From Ornithodoros turicata (taxonomy: Eukaryota; Arthropoda; Arachnida; Ixodida; Argasidae): DNA of 64,000 nt. The stretch is from NCBI RefSeq assembly GCF_037126465.1, contig NC_088204.1:75453807-75517806 (forward strand), given 5' to 3'. The notes beneath the pieces are model-generated. The model was not told the origin of the DNA. It was given only the letters and a program-made list of their open reading frames with translations, and ran no database searches. Made by a program: the position numbers and the translations under genes. This document shows, one piece after another, positions 35,150-45,485 of this stretch (its first letter is position 1; the number at the start of each line of letters is the position of its first letter).

Positions 35150-35341
35150 TCTCTCTCGCATATAGATGATGTCATTAACAACCTGAAAAAAATCTGTCCA
35201 ATTCATGCTTCTACAACCTCGTTCCAAAACTCCTTTTTACCACGAACTATTGACCTCTGGAATAACCTGCCGAACAGCATAGTGACGATCACAGATAACA
35301 CACGCTTTCAACAGTCTCTGACAGAACACCTGAAAGATTAA
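35150..35341 (+). pseudogene. CR1/L2-like LINE ORF2 C-terminal fragment
   Basis: The frame from about 35165 reads DDVINNLKKICPIHASTTS, FQNSFLPRTIDLWNNLPNSI, then FQQSLTEHLKD and a stop at 35339-35341. SFxPRTIxxWNxLPxxI followed by FxxxLxxHL is characteristic of CR1/L2-type ORF2 C-termini. The reading frame is undamaged over its length, but upstream domains are missing; the family-2 tail ends just before it. Confidence 0.82.
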
Positions 35342-35595
35342 CACTGAACTAACTTGTTAGATGTTTTCATTATCACTAGACTTACCTTGATAGTTGCAAA
35401 GTAGGCTGTACACTAATGAGATGCATCATCATCGTAGTCATTTTTTTTCTAATTTGTTATTGTTATTATTATTGTTATTGTTATTATTATAACTTGTAAC
35501 ATTGTAATTAGCATTACTGTGTTTTGCTTTGCCTATGTCCCTTATGTAATGCCCTCGGGCCTTTAAGGGTTAAATAAATGAAATGAAATGAAATG
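35342..35595 (+). mobile_element. 3' UTR of the CR1/L2-like fragment with ATGAA tail
   Basis: After an ATT-rich stretch comes AATGCCCTCGGGCCTTTAAG, a small hairpin with GGGTTAAATAAATG, then (ATGAA)n to about 35595. A conserved hairpin plus short tandem tail instead of poly-A fits this class. Confidence 0.75.
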
Positions 35596-36189
35596 TCGTG
35601 ACACGGGTATGTATACCGGTCGTTCTGCATTTGTGCTCAGCTCTTCTTGTGTTGAGTTACTAGGTATGTCCTTTCTTGTTGTGTCTTGGAACACGACCTA
35701 CGATCGTGGAGGGGTATTGCTACTGGGGAAGATGTTTATTCATCTTTCGGCGTGTATGTGTGTATTCTCCTGGTATGTATACGATGCATTCCTACGTGCT
35801 TAGCTTATAGGTACGAAGAGTGGTCAGCTATGTGTGTGTGACTTGATACCCCACCAACAAGCTCACTTTACTTGCGTTAATTGCGTTATCTCGGTCGGCT
35901 CCGGCATCCGGCGTGCTTGCTACCAATTTCTGCGTTCACTTTCGGTTTCACTCCTACATTGGACTCCTTTACCCCTTGACGGTGCACCGACTTACCCCCT
36001 CCCTTGCTGCATTGACTAATTGCTTCCATTTCTACGGCGCGTTGCGCCCTCGCACTGCTGAGTTACCCTACATTTCCTTGTCCTCCATATTTATTGCCGG
36101 TGTATTTTCAAGTCCATCAAGTGCAACTCAACTTCGTCTTCACACTTGGCCTGAACCAGCGCAATAGCCTAGCCTTTTAGCCAATAGCC
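35596..36189. other. Unassigned stretch
   Basis: No coding or repeat feature recognised. Confidence 0.5.
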
Positions 36190-36297
36190 TTTTCTTCTCT
36201 TTTTTTTTTTTTTTTTGGAATAGCAAACCGACACCCTGTCTGGCTGACCTTTCCCTCGTTCCTCTTCTTTGTTATCATTAAACAACCCCCCCCCCCC
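36190..36297 (+). mobile_element. 5'-truncated LINE 3' end, poly-C family
   Basis: T tract, GGAATAGCAAACCGACACCC, TGTCTGGCTGACCTTTCCC, then ATTAAACAA and a 13-base C run. Same order as 63290-63373. Confidence 0.87.
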
Positions 36298-36315
36298 TAG
36301 TGTGTGTGCAACATT

Positions 36316-36815
36316 CGCTCGCTGGTCGTACCTCGGTCATGCCGAAGACTGGCATGGGGTGGGTTCGAATGCTACCGCCGGCTATGTCGTCTCAGGTTTT
36401 CCTCTGTTTCCTTTTTCTTTGTTTGCAGAAGTCGTAATTAAAAAGCGCTAAAAAGACGGACAAAAAGAACGACTCTACGACACCTGAAGTCATCGTTAAA
36501 AGCGCCAAAAAGACGGACAAAAAGAACGAGTACACGACACTTTCTTCTATTTCTTTTTTCTTCATTCAGTCCATCTTTTTAGCCTCTTAATGATGACTTC
36601 AGTATAGGTTACCAACATGCCCAAGGCACAATTCTAACTTAAATCCTGCAGGCTTTCCAGACAGACAGATGTCGGCACAATTCCCCTGAAGTCGGCCCAG
36701 GAACCCCCCCCCCCCCCCGTCCCCTATTCCTTCCTGCTGTCCCCTCTCCACCTATCTGCGTCTGTATGCCGCTCACAGCTACAGTGGCCTCGCTGTGGTA
36801 ACACGGAATTTAAAA
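36316..36815 (+). repeat. SINE form A split by an insertion
   Basis: Head 36316-36402 has a B box (GGGTTCGAATGC) and CGTCTCAGGTTTTCC. The body resumes at 36649 with CAGGCTTTCC, GATGTCGGCACAATTCCCCT, GAAGTCGGCCCAGGA, a 16-base C expansion, and the form A end GCTACAGTGGCCTCGC with AACACGGAAT. CAGGTTTTCC / CAGGCTTTCC on either side of the insert suggests a duplication. Confidence 0.85.
36403..36648. mobile_element. 246-bp insert with tandem and inverted 58-bp units
   Basis: Two direct units start GAAGTC at 36428 and 36486 and share AAAAAGACGGACAAAAAGAA. A third, inverted partial unit (GTCCATCTTTTTAGCC to GATGACTTCA) lies at 36569-36601. Identity unknown; a small foldback-type insertion is the simplest reading. 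Confidence 0.65.
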
Positions 36816-37620
36816 AATCTGACAAGCGTTAAGCGTCCTAGAGTGTCCAAGAAGCAATGAATGATAAGTCGAGTGTATAGCCCACGCGAAATGCAGGTCA
36901 TTAACACATGCACACCCATGAACCGACGCACACCCGCCGCAACTTAAGGGAACAATAGAACCAACAAGGCGGGTAGAAGAATATGGTCTCGCAGACCCTG
37001 ACGCAATCTCTTCCTGGCCCGTAACGGTAGCGGGAGCAAGGTTGAGGTCATGTTGGCTCATGCGTTACGATGATCCTTGCGTATGTCCTTTCGCATAGTT
37101 TATGCGCGCTACGCGATATAAACACAGACAAAAGGTCTTATGTTCACGCTGTAAGGTTTTCAACATTATACGGCAAGACGTTACACCCTCGTACAAAAGG
37201 TACAGGGCTCGACCATTGCACTCAGCAAGCGCGCCTGCGCTGAGGACAGAGGGAACAAGGAGTCATATTTGTCTAGTTCGGTTTGTTACCACGAGAGGCA
37301 GATCGCTGGGTAATAACAAGTTACGAGCCACGAGGGTGTTCACGGCATCCAAGACATACTTAAAAATCGCTAAAAAACGAAGGACGGACTACATACATAG
37401 ACAGACGTGGGCACATTCAACACTGTCTTTTCTCTGTACGCAACCTATATAGCAATGTTTGAGGACATGATAGTCCTTCTCGGAGCAGAAGTCTCATTAT
37501 TCTATTATTGTTGTGGTATCCCAAAAAATTTGAAAACAATGTGAAGTTACCGGCATGATAGTAATTAAATAAAACAAAGAAAAAAAAAGACAGTTAAAGA
37601 GGATGGACCTATTTATTCAT
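36816..37620. other. Unassigned stretch
   Basis: No gene recognised; a 116-codon frame at 37102-37452 has no domain I can name. Confidence 0.45.
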
Positions 37621-37622
37621 TA

Positions 37623-37694
37623 AAAGACTTTCGTGGCGACTGCACCTCTTCAGAAAGAACCTCAAAAAGTGAAGTTTCGTGCACGAAAGTCTTG
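37623..37694 (-). other. Inverted repeat enclosing a hammerhead-like core
   Basis: AAGACTTTCGTG and CACGAAAGTCTT form a perfect 12-bp inverted pair. On the minus strand CUGAAGA (complement of 37647-37653) and CGAAA, GUC (complement of 37626-37633) lie in the order and spacing of a hammerhead ribozyme core. Stem III would be AAGAC/GUCUU. Penelope-like elements and retrozymes carry such motifs; stem I is not convincing here. Confidence 0.35.
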
Positions 37695-37695
37695 T

Positions 37696-38762
37696 AACTT
37701 CTCCGAAACGACTTTTTCTATTATTTTGATTTACTATATTGGAGCAGCCTGTTTGTCTTTAATGGTACATCCAAAATAGCGGTCAGTAGTCTATTTTTCA
37801 TCTTTATGCAATGAGATGCATCGAGAACACTTTCCCCAAGTCAAGTGAAATACCGTTTTAAATGACTTGTGTTTTTCTCTCTCTCTCTCTCTCTCTCCCC
37901 CTCTCTCTCTTTATAAGACAGGTACTCCTATAAGACTTGTATTCCTAGTGGATTCCTACCCGTGGCGTCTAAGTTGGTCGCTGTGTTCCTCCAGCTACAA
38001 TCTTGCTCGAGACTTCCTGCATACGTTTCCCCCCCCCCCCCCAACGGAACTTTACATTAAATTCTTTTTCTCCTTTTGCGGAACTCTCTCCAGGGACATT
38101 TCGACATTCTTCGCTGGTACGCCCTAAAGTAGCTCCGAAATCGCTCTCTGCACCCGTAGATTACATTAGATGACGATGATGATGATGATTCGTGTCTTAT
38201 TGGCGCAACTGCAACTATAAGGCCGACACATTACATGAAAAAGAAAAGTGAGGCATTGCTGATTGCTCCAATACATCTGCACATATGTGTCTCAGTCATT
38301 GTCATTCGTTGCGTGAGCTTCGATATAAATAGACGCGAAGGGCTTCAAAGAAGATAAAAAATCAGTTCTCAGAATAGATAACCTTTCGAAAAAAGGCGCT
38401 ACGGAAAAATCGCTTTGATGAGGTCTCATCGTAATCGATTGTGTGAAGCACGTCTCTTACTTAATCTTACTGGAACGAATGCGTGGGGGGACGATATTCC
38501 ACTGCGCAGAAAGCGAAGCTGTACTTGAGGGTTAGTCCTGTGACGTTCACTGTGACTTTTCTGGTCCCGTTTGTGTAGCAGTTTGAAGGTTAGTTTCAGA
38601 TTCCTGGATATATGTGGTCATTGCGCGTCAAAATGGCCGCCAAAGTGCCGTGTGCAAAACTCTCTCATTTGTCGTCTTGAGATAACATGACACAAATAAG
38701 GCTCCAACGAAGCTGCAACTTGTACCCTATTCTTTCGTCGCATGCTCCACGAGTACCGCAGG
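37696..38762. other. Mostly unassigned stretch with simple repeats and an ATC tail
   Basis: (CT)n at 37876-37911 and a C run at 38030-38042. At 38172-38222 the minus strand reads TGCGCCAATAAGACACGA and (ATC)n, a truncated tail of the GGCGCA hairpin family also seen at 26516 and 50243. Confidence 0.55.
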
Positions 38763-39418
38763 TTTAAAGGGATAGTCCGCTCACCATCAATTCTCAGATT
38801 TTTGTTGCCATGGGAAGTTCCTTTTCTAGTTTACCCGGCAATGGATTGACTTTTCGCCTGTTTGAGTGGTGCGACTTATTATCGGCTTTTCCCCGCAGTT
38901 CGAAATTGCCGCGCAGAGTGACGTGTGCGCAACGTCAGTGCTTACGACATTTTGAGGACACGAGGGCATACCTCTGAAGACATGCCTGTTCGGCTTACTA
39001 ATAGGAGCCGTTTCTCCGCGACCTGAACTGTGAGACGATTCGCCTCGGTCGCTCCTGCCGATAATGAAAATATGTAACGACATTTTGAATCTGCACAGGA
39101 GAGAGGGTAAAGTTTGGAGAAACCACATGACTAAGTGTCTGTCCACTCACACGGCAGCACTAAGGGGGTATCCCTGGACTGGCATGGGTCCGGAGAAGAA
39201 GCCACGTGTGCCGTGTCAACCTTGAAATGTTACCCCCTTATTGGAGGGAGCGAGACCAATGCGGTCGTTTCACGGACAACAGGGGAGAGATGGAAGCTGG
39301 GGAGCTGCGCACATACGTATTTTGCATCGAGTATACGTGAATGGGAAATGTGGGAAACGATATACTCCTACTAGACATATTTATTTAAAAAAAACGTAGT
39401 GAACGAACTTTTCCTTTA
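38763..39418. mobile_element. Probable MITE with AAAGG ends
   Basis: Left TTTAAAGGGATAGTCCGCTC and right complement TCTTAAAGGAAAAGTTCGTT match imperfectly over about 25 bp. The ends are near TTTAA on both sides. Interior non-coding. Boundaries uncertain. Confidence 0.5.
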
Positions 39419-40751
39419 AGACACCTCTTTATTATCCCGCATCCTCCTCATTCATCATCATCAGTGTATTTGTTGTTGTTGTTGTTGTTGTCCCGTATCC
39501 ATCTGCGGAAGTCAGTGACGCTGCGTGTCGCTCCGTGTATGTCTTCTAGCCACAGACCACGACTTTGTTTGCACGCGGTCACATGGAAAACAACCACTTG
39601 TGTAGACAGTACGTACGGCTGTCTGCCGGAGCGTCGTTCCTCTCTAAACCTTCCAGATTGCAGCTAGTATTTCTTCAGCTTCCTCCTCCTTTCAAGGCGC
39701 GCTGCCTGAAAACGTTGAATAATCCATCCAATCTGTCTCCCGTCCTTATGTAACGCAAACGGAAACTCTTTCCGCTTTCTTGCCTTCGACTGACGTCTCG
39801 CGCCCTCCAATACGTTTCTCCCTCTCTGCCTATTACGTTTTATTTTGCGAGGCCGGCTATAAATATTTCCTGCGTACGATTCCAGAAACCCCTTTTTCGA
39901 GTTGCCGGTGATCGTCTTGAGCAGCACTTTGTGTATCTTTGTTGCCTAGAACGAAGTAAAGCAGCGAGCGCTGCCTTTGAGAAAATACGGCTCCCGAATA
40001 CTCCCGGGCGAACCGAAGTGCCATACTGAATAGATGAGAAAACCGTTTATCGCAGAAGTCAATAGGAACCGTTTTATGCGTATTTCTTGTGGTGGCGCAA
40101 AGGATAGGACAATTAGGTTCGCTGCCAAGAATTACGGGAACTCAGAAAAAGGGCAGGCCAGATAGCGCAATTCTACATTTTGGTCTGTTTCGGGCCAGGA
40201 CGATCCAAGCAGAACGGTTCTATTCGCTTGCTCTTTTGTAACACCGCGATGCAACTGAGGCCATATGACAGACCCGGAGAAGTGAAGGGAAGGCAGCAGG
40301 AATTTGTGTAGTCCGTTCTCGGACAGTGACATCTCCTCTTGGGAGGTGCGAGAGAGCGGAACTTCTGTTCCGTTATCTCCTCCTCCTCCTCCTCCTCCTC
40401 CTTCCGTTATCTAGAAACCGGATAGCGGATGCTCAGGCCATTAGTGCAGGTCTTCGTACGTACCCTTGAATGTCCATGCACGGGCTACAGCGGATGTTGA
40501 AGACTATGGCTGCCTGAGGATAGTAGTGATTCGAGGTAGATCGTACATAATTTAAGGGTGATCACGAAACAAAGACAGGGAGTGCACAGGAGTGCGCAGA
40601 CATAGACACAATGGCTTCTGGCTCTGCGTTTCGCAGATCAGTCATTCAAGTATGTACCAACTCCATCTGTGGCATGTACGGACCAAGTATGTACCAACTC
40701 CAGACAAAGACGCTCTGTCTTCGTCTGTGTGCCTTCTGTCCAGCAGTCCTG
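39419..40751. other. Unassigned stretch
   Basis: (TTG)n at 39470-39491 and (TCC)n at 40377-40402. A ~20-bp AAGTATGTACCAACTCCA repeat occurs at 40648 and 40685. No gene recognised. Confidence 0.5.
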
Positions 40752-41285
40752 CACTCTAAGAAAAAAAGGAGTACTTTTACTCCTTTTGGGGAGTAATTGC
40801 ATTGCCACAAAAAATAGTCCCTTTCGGGAGTAAATGCACGGGAGTAAATGAATGTCACAGAGTGAAGACCGCATTTCACGCGTTGTCGTAAGAGTCCCAA
40901 GTACATAATTGGTGCGCATGCATGAAAATACTTTGAAGCAAACCGTCAACGGTGATATATCGAGTGATATAAAATCTTGCCCCATACTAGGGCACAATTT
41001 GCGAAGAAAGATGCGCTAACTGTTTCTTACTCTGTGTGGCTGGAAAATTGCTACGTTGTCTGAGTTATACAGCCTTTATGCCCTTCAAATTGACCAAGGG
41101 CACATATTTACGGTGACTGTTGCATTCAGGAGACCATTCGTGAAGTTTAGTGACAATTTGCAGTCCTGGGGAGTAAATGTCGGGACTAAATGTCGGGTTA
41201 GGGGACTAAAATGGGGAGTAATTGCAGACTAGGGGAGTAGAAGCTGCAATTACTCCCCGTTTTACTCCTTTTTTTTCTTAGAGTG
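40752..41285. mobile_element. TIR element, CACTCTAAGAAAAAA family, copy 1
   Basis: 534 bp with ends CACTCTAAGAAAAAAAGGAG and its near-exact inverted copy, flanked by TG on each side. The subterminal word GGGAGTAATTGCA recurs in direct and inverted form (40788, 41213, 41250). Non-coding. Related by termini to 43533-44317 and 48276-49027. Confidence 0.88.
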
Positions 41286-41928
41286 TGCGTGCTCCTGTCT
41301 TTCTCTGTACTTGGCTGATCAACCATTGAACTTTGGGCTTTCTTGTGCCATGTCGTGGCTGTACTGCACTATCTGTTTTTCTTCCTTTGTTCCTTTACTT
41401 TTCCCTTTTCTTTCTTTCTTTTCCTTTCTCTGTTTTGTTTTTAGTTGCTTTTTCTTCCTTCTGCAAGCAACCAATAGTTACTATCAGTTATGAAAAAAAA
41501 AGCGTTGGTTTATGCTGAGGGGAAAAAGAAAATAACTGCTGTGCAAAGGGAAGCACTATGGAAGGTTCAAAATAAAATCTCGTCGCGCACAGCATGCTGT
41601 GTAGTGTATCGATGACATACCGTGTCAACAAAACAAACTCGGTGCTTTTGAGCCGACAGAAATGGAACGGTTCCACACAAGTATGTCAACGGAAATGTTT
41701 ACTTCGAAGCGCTTTTCTAACAAAGAGAGCCAAACGTTGGGCGAGCAGAATAAAGTACAGCTCGCGTGTTTACGTTCCAGAGTTGGCACTGTAAGTCATA
41801 TCGGCTGCAAAAAGAAAGAAAAAGTGACAGCCAGATACGAGAGCAAAACGCCTACAACTCTGCGCGCGAGACGTATTGACCAGCGTTGCGATCGCGCCGG
41901 ATATCCGGAGATTTTGGGATTCGGGAGT
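41286..41928. other. Unassigned stretch
   Basis: T/C-rich tract 41385-41465; no gene recognised. Confidence 0.5.
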
Positions 41929-42013
41929 GGGGGGAAATTTATTGGCAGAAAAAAAGGAAAAAGAAAGATAAAAGGGGAAAGGTCAGCCTTGCAGCACGCC
42001 GACTTGCTATTCC
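41929..42013 (-). mobile_element. 5'-truncated LINE 3' end, poly-C family
   Basis: Minus strand: GGGAATAGCAAGTCGGCG, AAGGCTGACCTTTCCCC, T/C tract, CCAATAAATTTCCCCCC. An (AAAT)n tract at 42036-42090 lies beyond its truncated 5' edge. Confidence 0.85.
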
Positions 42014-42375
42014 CTGAACAAAAAAAAGATAAGAATAAATAAATAAAAATAAATAAATAAAAAATGAATAGATGAATAAATAAATAAATACAAAAAGAAG
42101 AAACCCGGCTCACAGGGAGCCCAGTAGGCCCGTGTCCCGGCTGTTTTTGACAACCAATGTTTTTCGTGTAATTTTCGGGATCTCAGGACTCGAGTGGGAA
42201 TACTCCAAAGCTGCTCTTGGTGCAATCGCGGAACAATTACGAGTTTCAAGCGCAGATTTGGGTGGTCTGCAGTTCTTTGTCCTGGGCTTGCCTCTGAAGC
42301 AGCCTAATAGGGCACGCGTATTTCCTGTCTTGCGTGGTGCGGTGAGGGGCGCTCGATTGTAAACCCCTGTGACGC

Positions 42376-42796
42376 CCCAAGCATCACAACATCTTGGCCC
42401 AATATTGGTCTAAAGTTGGCAATACCGGCACAATATTGGTCCCCGATTGGACCATTATTGGGACTCTGCTGCCAATATTGGTCCAATGTTGGCAATACCG
42501 GCGCAATATTGGTTCCCGATTGGACCATTATTGGACCTATATTGCCAATATTGGTCCAATGTTGGCAATACCGGCACAATATTGGTCCACGATTGGACCA
42601 TTATTGGACCTGTATTGCCAATATTGGTCCAATGTTGGCAATAACTGCACAATATTGGTCCCCGATTGGACCATTATTGGGCCTCTAGTGCCGATATTGG
42701 TCCAATGTTGGCAATACCGGCCCAATATGTGTCCACGATTGGGCCATTATTGGGCATCTATTGCCAATATTGGACCAAGATGTTGTGCTGCTTGGG
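42376..42796. mobile_element. CCCAAGCA TIR element with internal 73-bp minisatellite
   Basis: 421 bp with inverted ends CCCAAGCATCACAACATCTT and the complement of CCCAAGCAGCACAACATCTT, as in the 155-bp element at 1166-1320. The interior is a tandem array whose GCCxATATTGG landmarks fall at 42397, 42471, 42544, 42617, 42690 and 42763, i.e. a 73-bp period (first spacing 74). Each unit is itself made of CCAATATTGG-like words. No stop codons occur in plus frames, giving spurious long frames. Confidence 0.9.
42397..42775. repeat. 73-bp tandem array, about 5 units
   Basis: Units are aligned on GCCAATATTGGTCCAATGTT and differ at a few positions each; the array fills nearly all of the space between the two terminal repeats. 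Confidence 0.92.
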
Positions 42797-43325
42797 ACAC
42801 GGGCTGGAGCCCCGTGCATTGCTTGGCGCTATCGAGGGGTATATCCCCGGTGTCGAACGCAGTGTGCGGCGACGTGCCCGTGCACAACGGAAAAACGAAA
42901 GCAGAAAGGCTCACAGGTGTCGGTTTAACCTCCACGATGAGAATACACAAACGGAGAACAGCTACTTCCCGCAGAAGCGAGGCGATTCACGGCGATTGTG
43001 GTTTTACCTATCGTGTGCCGAAGACGCAACTGGACACTGAGTTCAGGAGATGTTGCTAAACACTGCAAACTTTTGGGGCCCCAAGGTCTGCACACACGTC
43101 TCCTTCAACGTAATATGAAGCACTCTGCAAATATATACCAGCGATACCACTTTCGACATCAGCTTTTTCTTCGACATTAAGACGCCGGGAGCATTCATTT
43201 CCTGTTGTTCCATCGCCGGGTTCTTCACCTGTTCATGGACATCCTGTCGTCCACTAGGTTGCCCCAGACGCTTTAGTTTGTTATCGTGTTTTCATCCTTG
43301 CTTCATCATAACGTTCCGCGTGCAA
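42797..43325. other. Unassigned stretch
   Basis: The open frame running out of the minisatellite to 43059 has no protein signature. Nothing else recognised. Confidence 0.5.
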
Positions 43326-43373
43326 CGGGGTAGGGCACCGCACCGCCGCGGTGAAACACATCTCATCTCATCG
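43326..43373 (+). repeat. LINE 3' tail, GGGGTAG hairpin family
   Basis: GGGGTAGGGCACCGCACC, GCCGCGGTGAAACACATC, then (TCATC)n. Compare 47716, 49996 and 54537. Confidence 0.7.
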
Positions 43374-43532
43374 TTAGCATCTAGCGTTCTACTTGTTGTT
43401 CCTGTTGCTTGGAAGATTTTGATGCTTGTACATGTTTCAGTTTGGTAACGGACGCTTGGTTCCGTCCAGTAATAAGTAAACCGAGTGGCGCTTCACGTGG
43501 CGACTGTGCATCAAACTACAGAGCCCCTTATA

Positions 43533-44317
43533 CACTCTCAGAAAAAAGGGTGGAGCAGCTACACCTTTTAGGAGGTAATGGTTGTCGCATATGTTGTGCC
43601 TAAAAGGTTGCAAAGGTCTACCTGCTACCTATACGAATCAGGATTTCGTACCGGGTCCGTGTTTTCCTACCCCTGCGGAATGGCGTCTCCCATTCCGTTC
43701 CAATTCCATTCCGAGAAATGGAGATTCGCGATGATTCCATTCCTTTCAATTCCTCGGAATGAAAAGGTATGGTCAGTTCCCACTCCTGGAATGGCTTGGC
43801 AACCCAATTCCATTCCGTAATTTCCTCAAGAAAAGAAAAGGACCGGTAAACGTACTGACAAGTTCAGCAGTGCTAGAGGAGATTGACATTATCAAGCACG
43901 GAAAAAGCACAAAGACAAGGTTATTTCACGCTTCACCATGTGCTGGTGTGGTGCAAAGAGTGCGAGGGCAGAAACCAGCATGTTGAAACCAAAAGTGCCA
44001 TCGGGGCACCCAGACCATTCCCCATTCCCATTCCAGTTTCCGCCATTCCATTTGAATTCGATTCCGGGCTCTGCTCAATCTGGAATGATTCCGGAATCAT
44101 TCCAACTTGGGTGTGGCAACTCCGCAACCCTGCTATAGGAATGATAGAGTTGTCGCTTCTGATACGGTGAGCGAGGGGGGCATACGCCTTTTTGTCGCTA
44201 TTTGGATATATGATAATTTCTTTTAGCACCCTTTTACACCCTTTATCAGACGCTATGTTGACCTAGGTGGTAACTATGGAAGTTACCACCTTTTCACGCT
44301 CTTTTTTTCTTAGCGTG
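43533..44317. mobile_element. TIR element, CACTCTCAGAAAAAA family, copy 2, with nested hAT-like insert
   Basis: Left end CACTCTCAGAAAAAAGGGTG preceded by TA; right end is the complement of CACGCTAAGAAAAAAAGAGC followed by CA. Sequence related to the element is at 43533-43636 and 44133-44317, interrupted by an ATTCC-rich insertion. Confidence 0.75.
43637..44132 (-). mobile_element. hAT-like ATTCC-rich element, nested copy
   Basis: Reverse orientation relative to 5100-5798; ends AACTCCGCAACCCTG at 44132. Flanks CTATACGA (43629-43636) and CTATAGGA (44133-44140) match at 7 of 8 positions. The far end is poorly conserved, so its exact left boundary is a best guess from the duplication. Confidence 0.75.
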
Positions 44318-45244
44318 CATGAGTAGCACGTAGAAAAAGACGTAGTCAGTTTCCTTTTCTTCTTCTTCTTCTTCTTTTGTTGTTGTTTACAAAAAGCGCA
44401 TACTAAAATATGGCAGGCACGATCTACTATACTAAATATGGAAAATGCATACAACATGCGCATACTAAAATATGGAAAATGGAAAACACGAATGTTTCTA
44501 TTGGCATGCACAGAGAGAGCGCCGAGGGCACATGCACACACAAAAGTGTTTACAAAACACATACAGGAAACGTCAGAGTTATTGCACAAATGCTGCTCGT
44601 GCGCACATTCTCGGTTTCATCTCAATCCCAAGATCCTGCCCCGGAATCCGGGGAGTGGTCCGGAACATTCCGGAAACAATCCCGAAACCCCTCGGATTGA
44701 TCAAAAATTACCCTGGATTGCCAATACTTGTATTGCCGAATGCTGTTGGCTAACCGAACAAAGTGTGGATGTTCGCTCAGCGCTTTAAACGTTCGAGACA
44801 TATGTTGCTTCAATGTACAAGTACTACGGGTAATGGCAGGGCTAAGGAAGGCTGTGCTAAGCGATAACTTATTACATTTACAGTTTTATTATTGCAGCTT
44901 AAATCCACGCGAAACTCTAGATATACGTAACGTATCTCAAGATACGTAGCGCTATAGCGTACGCTTCACATTTAATCAGTTTAGAATAGGAAGCGCAATT
45001 TTAGCGTACCCAATAAAGGGCAGCACATACGGCAGATGCAAACGAAGGCAGCGGCGAGCGAGAGAGTTTGTGAATAGGTCACCACCACTACAACCCAAAG
45101 TGCAAGCACCTTGCGATTGCCCAAAACGCTTCAGTACCTTACTCCAAAACCCTATAATGTCAAACGACGCATAGAACGCTGTAGCGAACGGGACGCAACC
45201 TAAATAATTTCATTAACACAGGAGTCAGAGGTCGCGACCAAGTG
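44318..45244. other. Unassigned stretch with short direct repeat
   Basis: GCGCATACTAAAATATGG at 44396-44413 recurs at 44458-44475. (CTT)n near 44355-44376. No gene recognised. Confidence 0.55.
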
Positions 45245-45485
45245 CATATAGTAACAACCTCAGCCCAGTGGTAGATCCAAGGTCTCTGGAAGGTCGTTGC
45301 AGCAAATCCCGCCGGGCTACCTAAGGTTTTTCACATTTGCATTTTCCGGGTAAATGTCGACACAGTTACCCCTGAACCCGGCCCTACATGTGCACTGCCA
45401 CTCTGTCCTGTTCTCCTCTCTCCTCCTGTCCACGTCAAGACACCGCTAATAACCATACCTGCTTCGCGGTGCTAATGCGGTAGCA
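45245..45485 (+). repeat. SINE form A, diverged
   Basis: TTTTTCACATTTGCATTTTC, GTCGACACAGTTACCCCTGA, CCTCCTGTCCACGTC, CATACCTGCTTCGCGGTG, AATGCGG; head barely recognisable. Confidence 0.7.

Noticed and set aside
42361..42796. CRISPR-like array
   Set aside because: The 73-bp units are contiguous tandem repeats with no unique spacers, and they sit inside inverted termini in eukaryotic DNA.
42394..43059. 221-codon plus-strand open frame over the CCAATATTGG array
   Set aside because: The 73-bp repeat has no stop in several frames, so long frames appear in all of them at once; composition is that of the repeat, not a protein.
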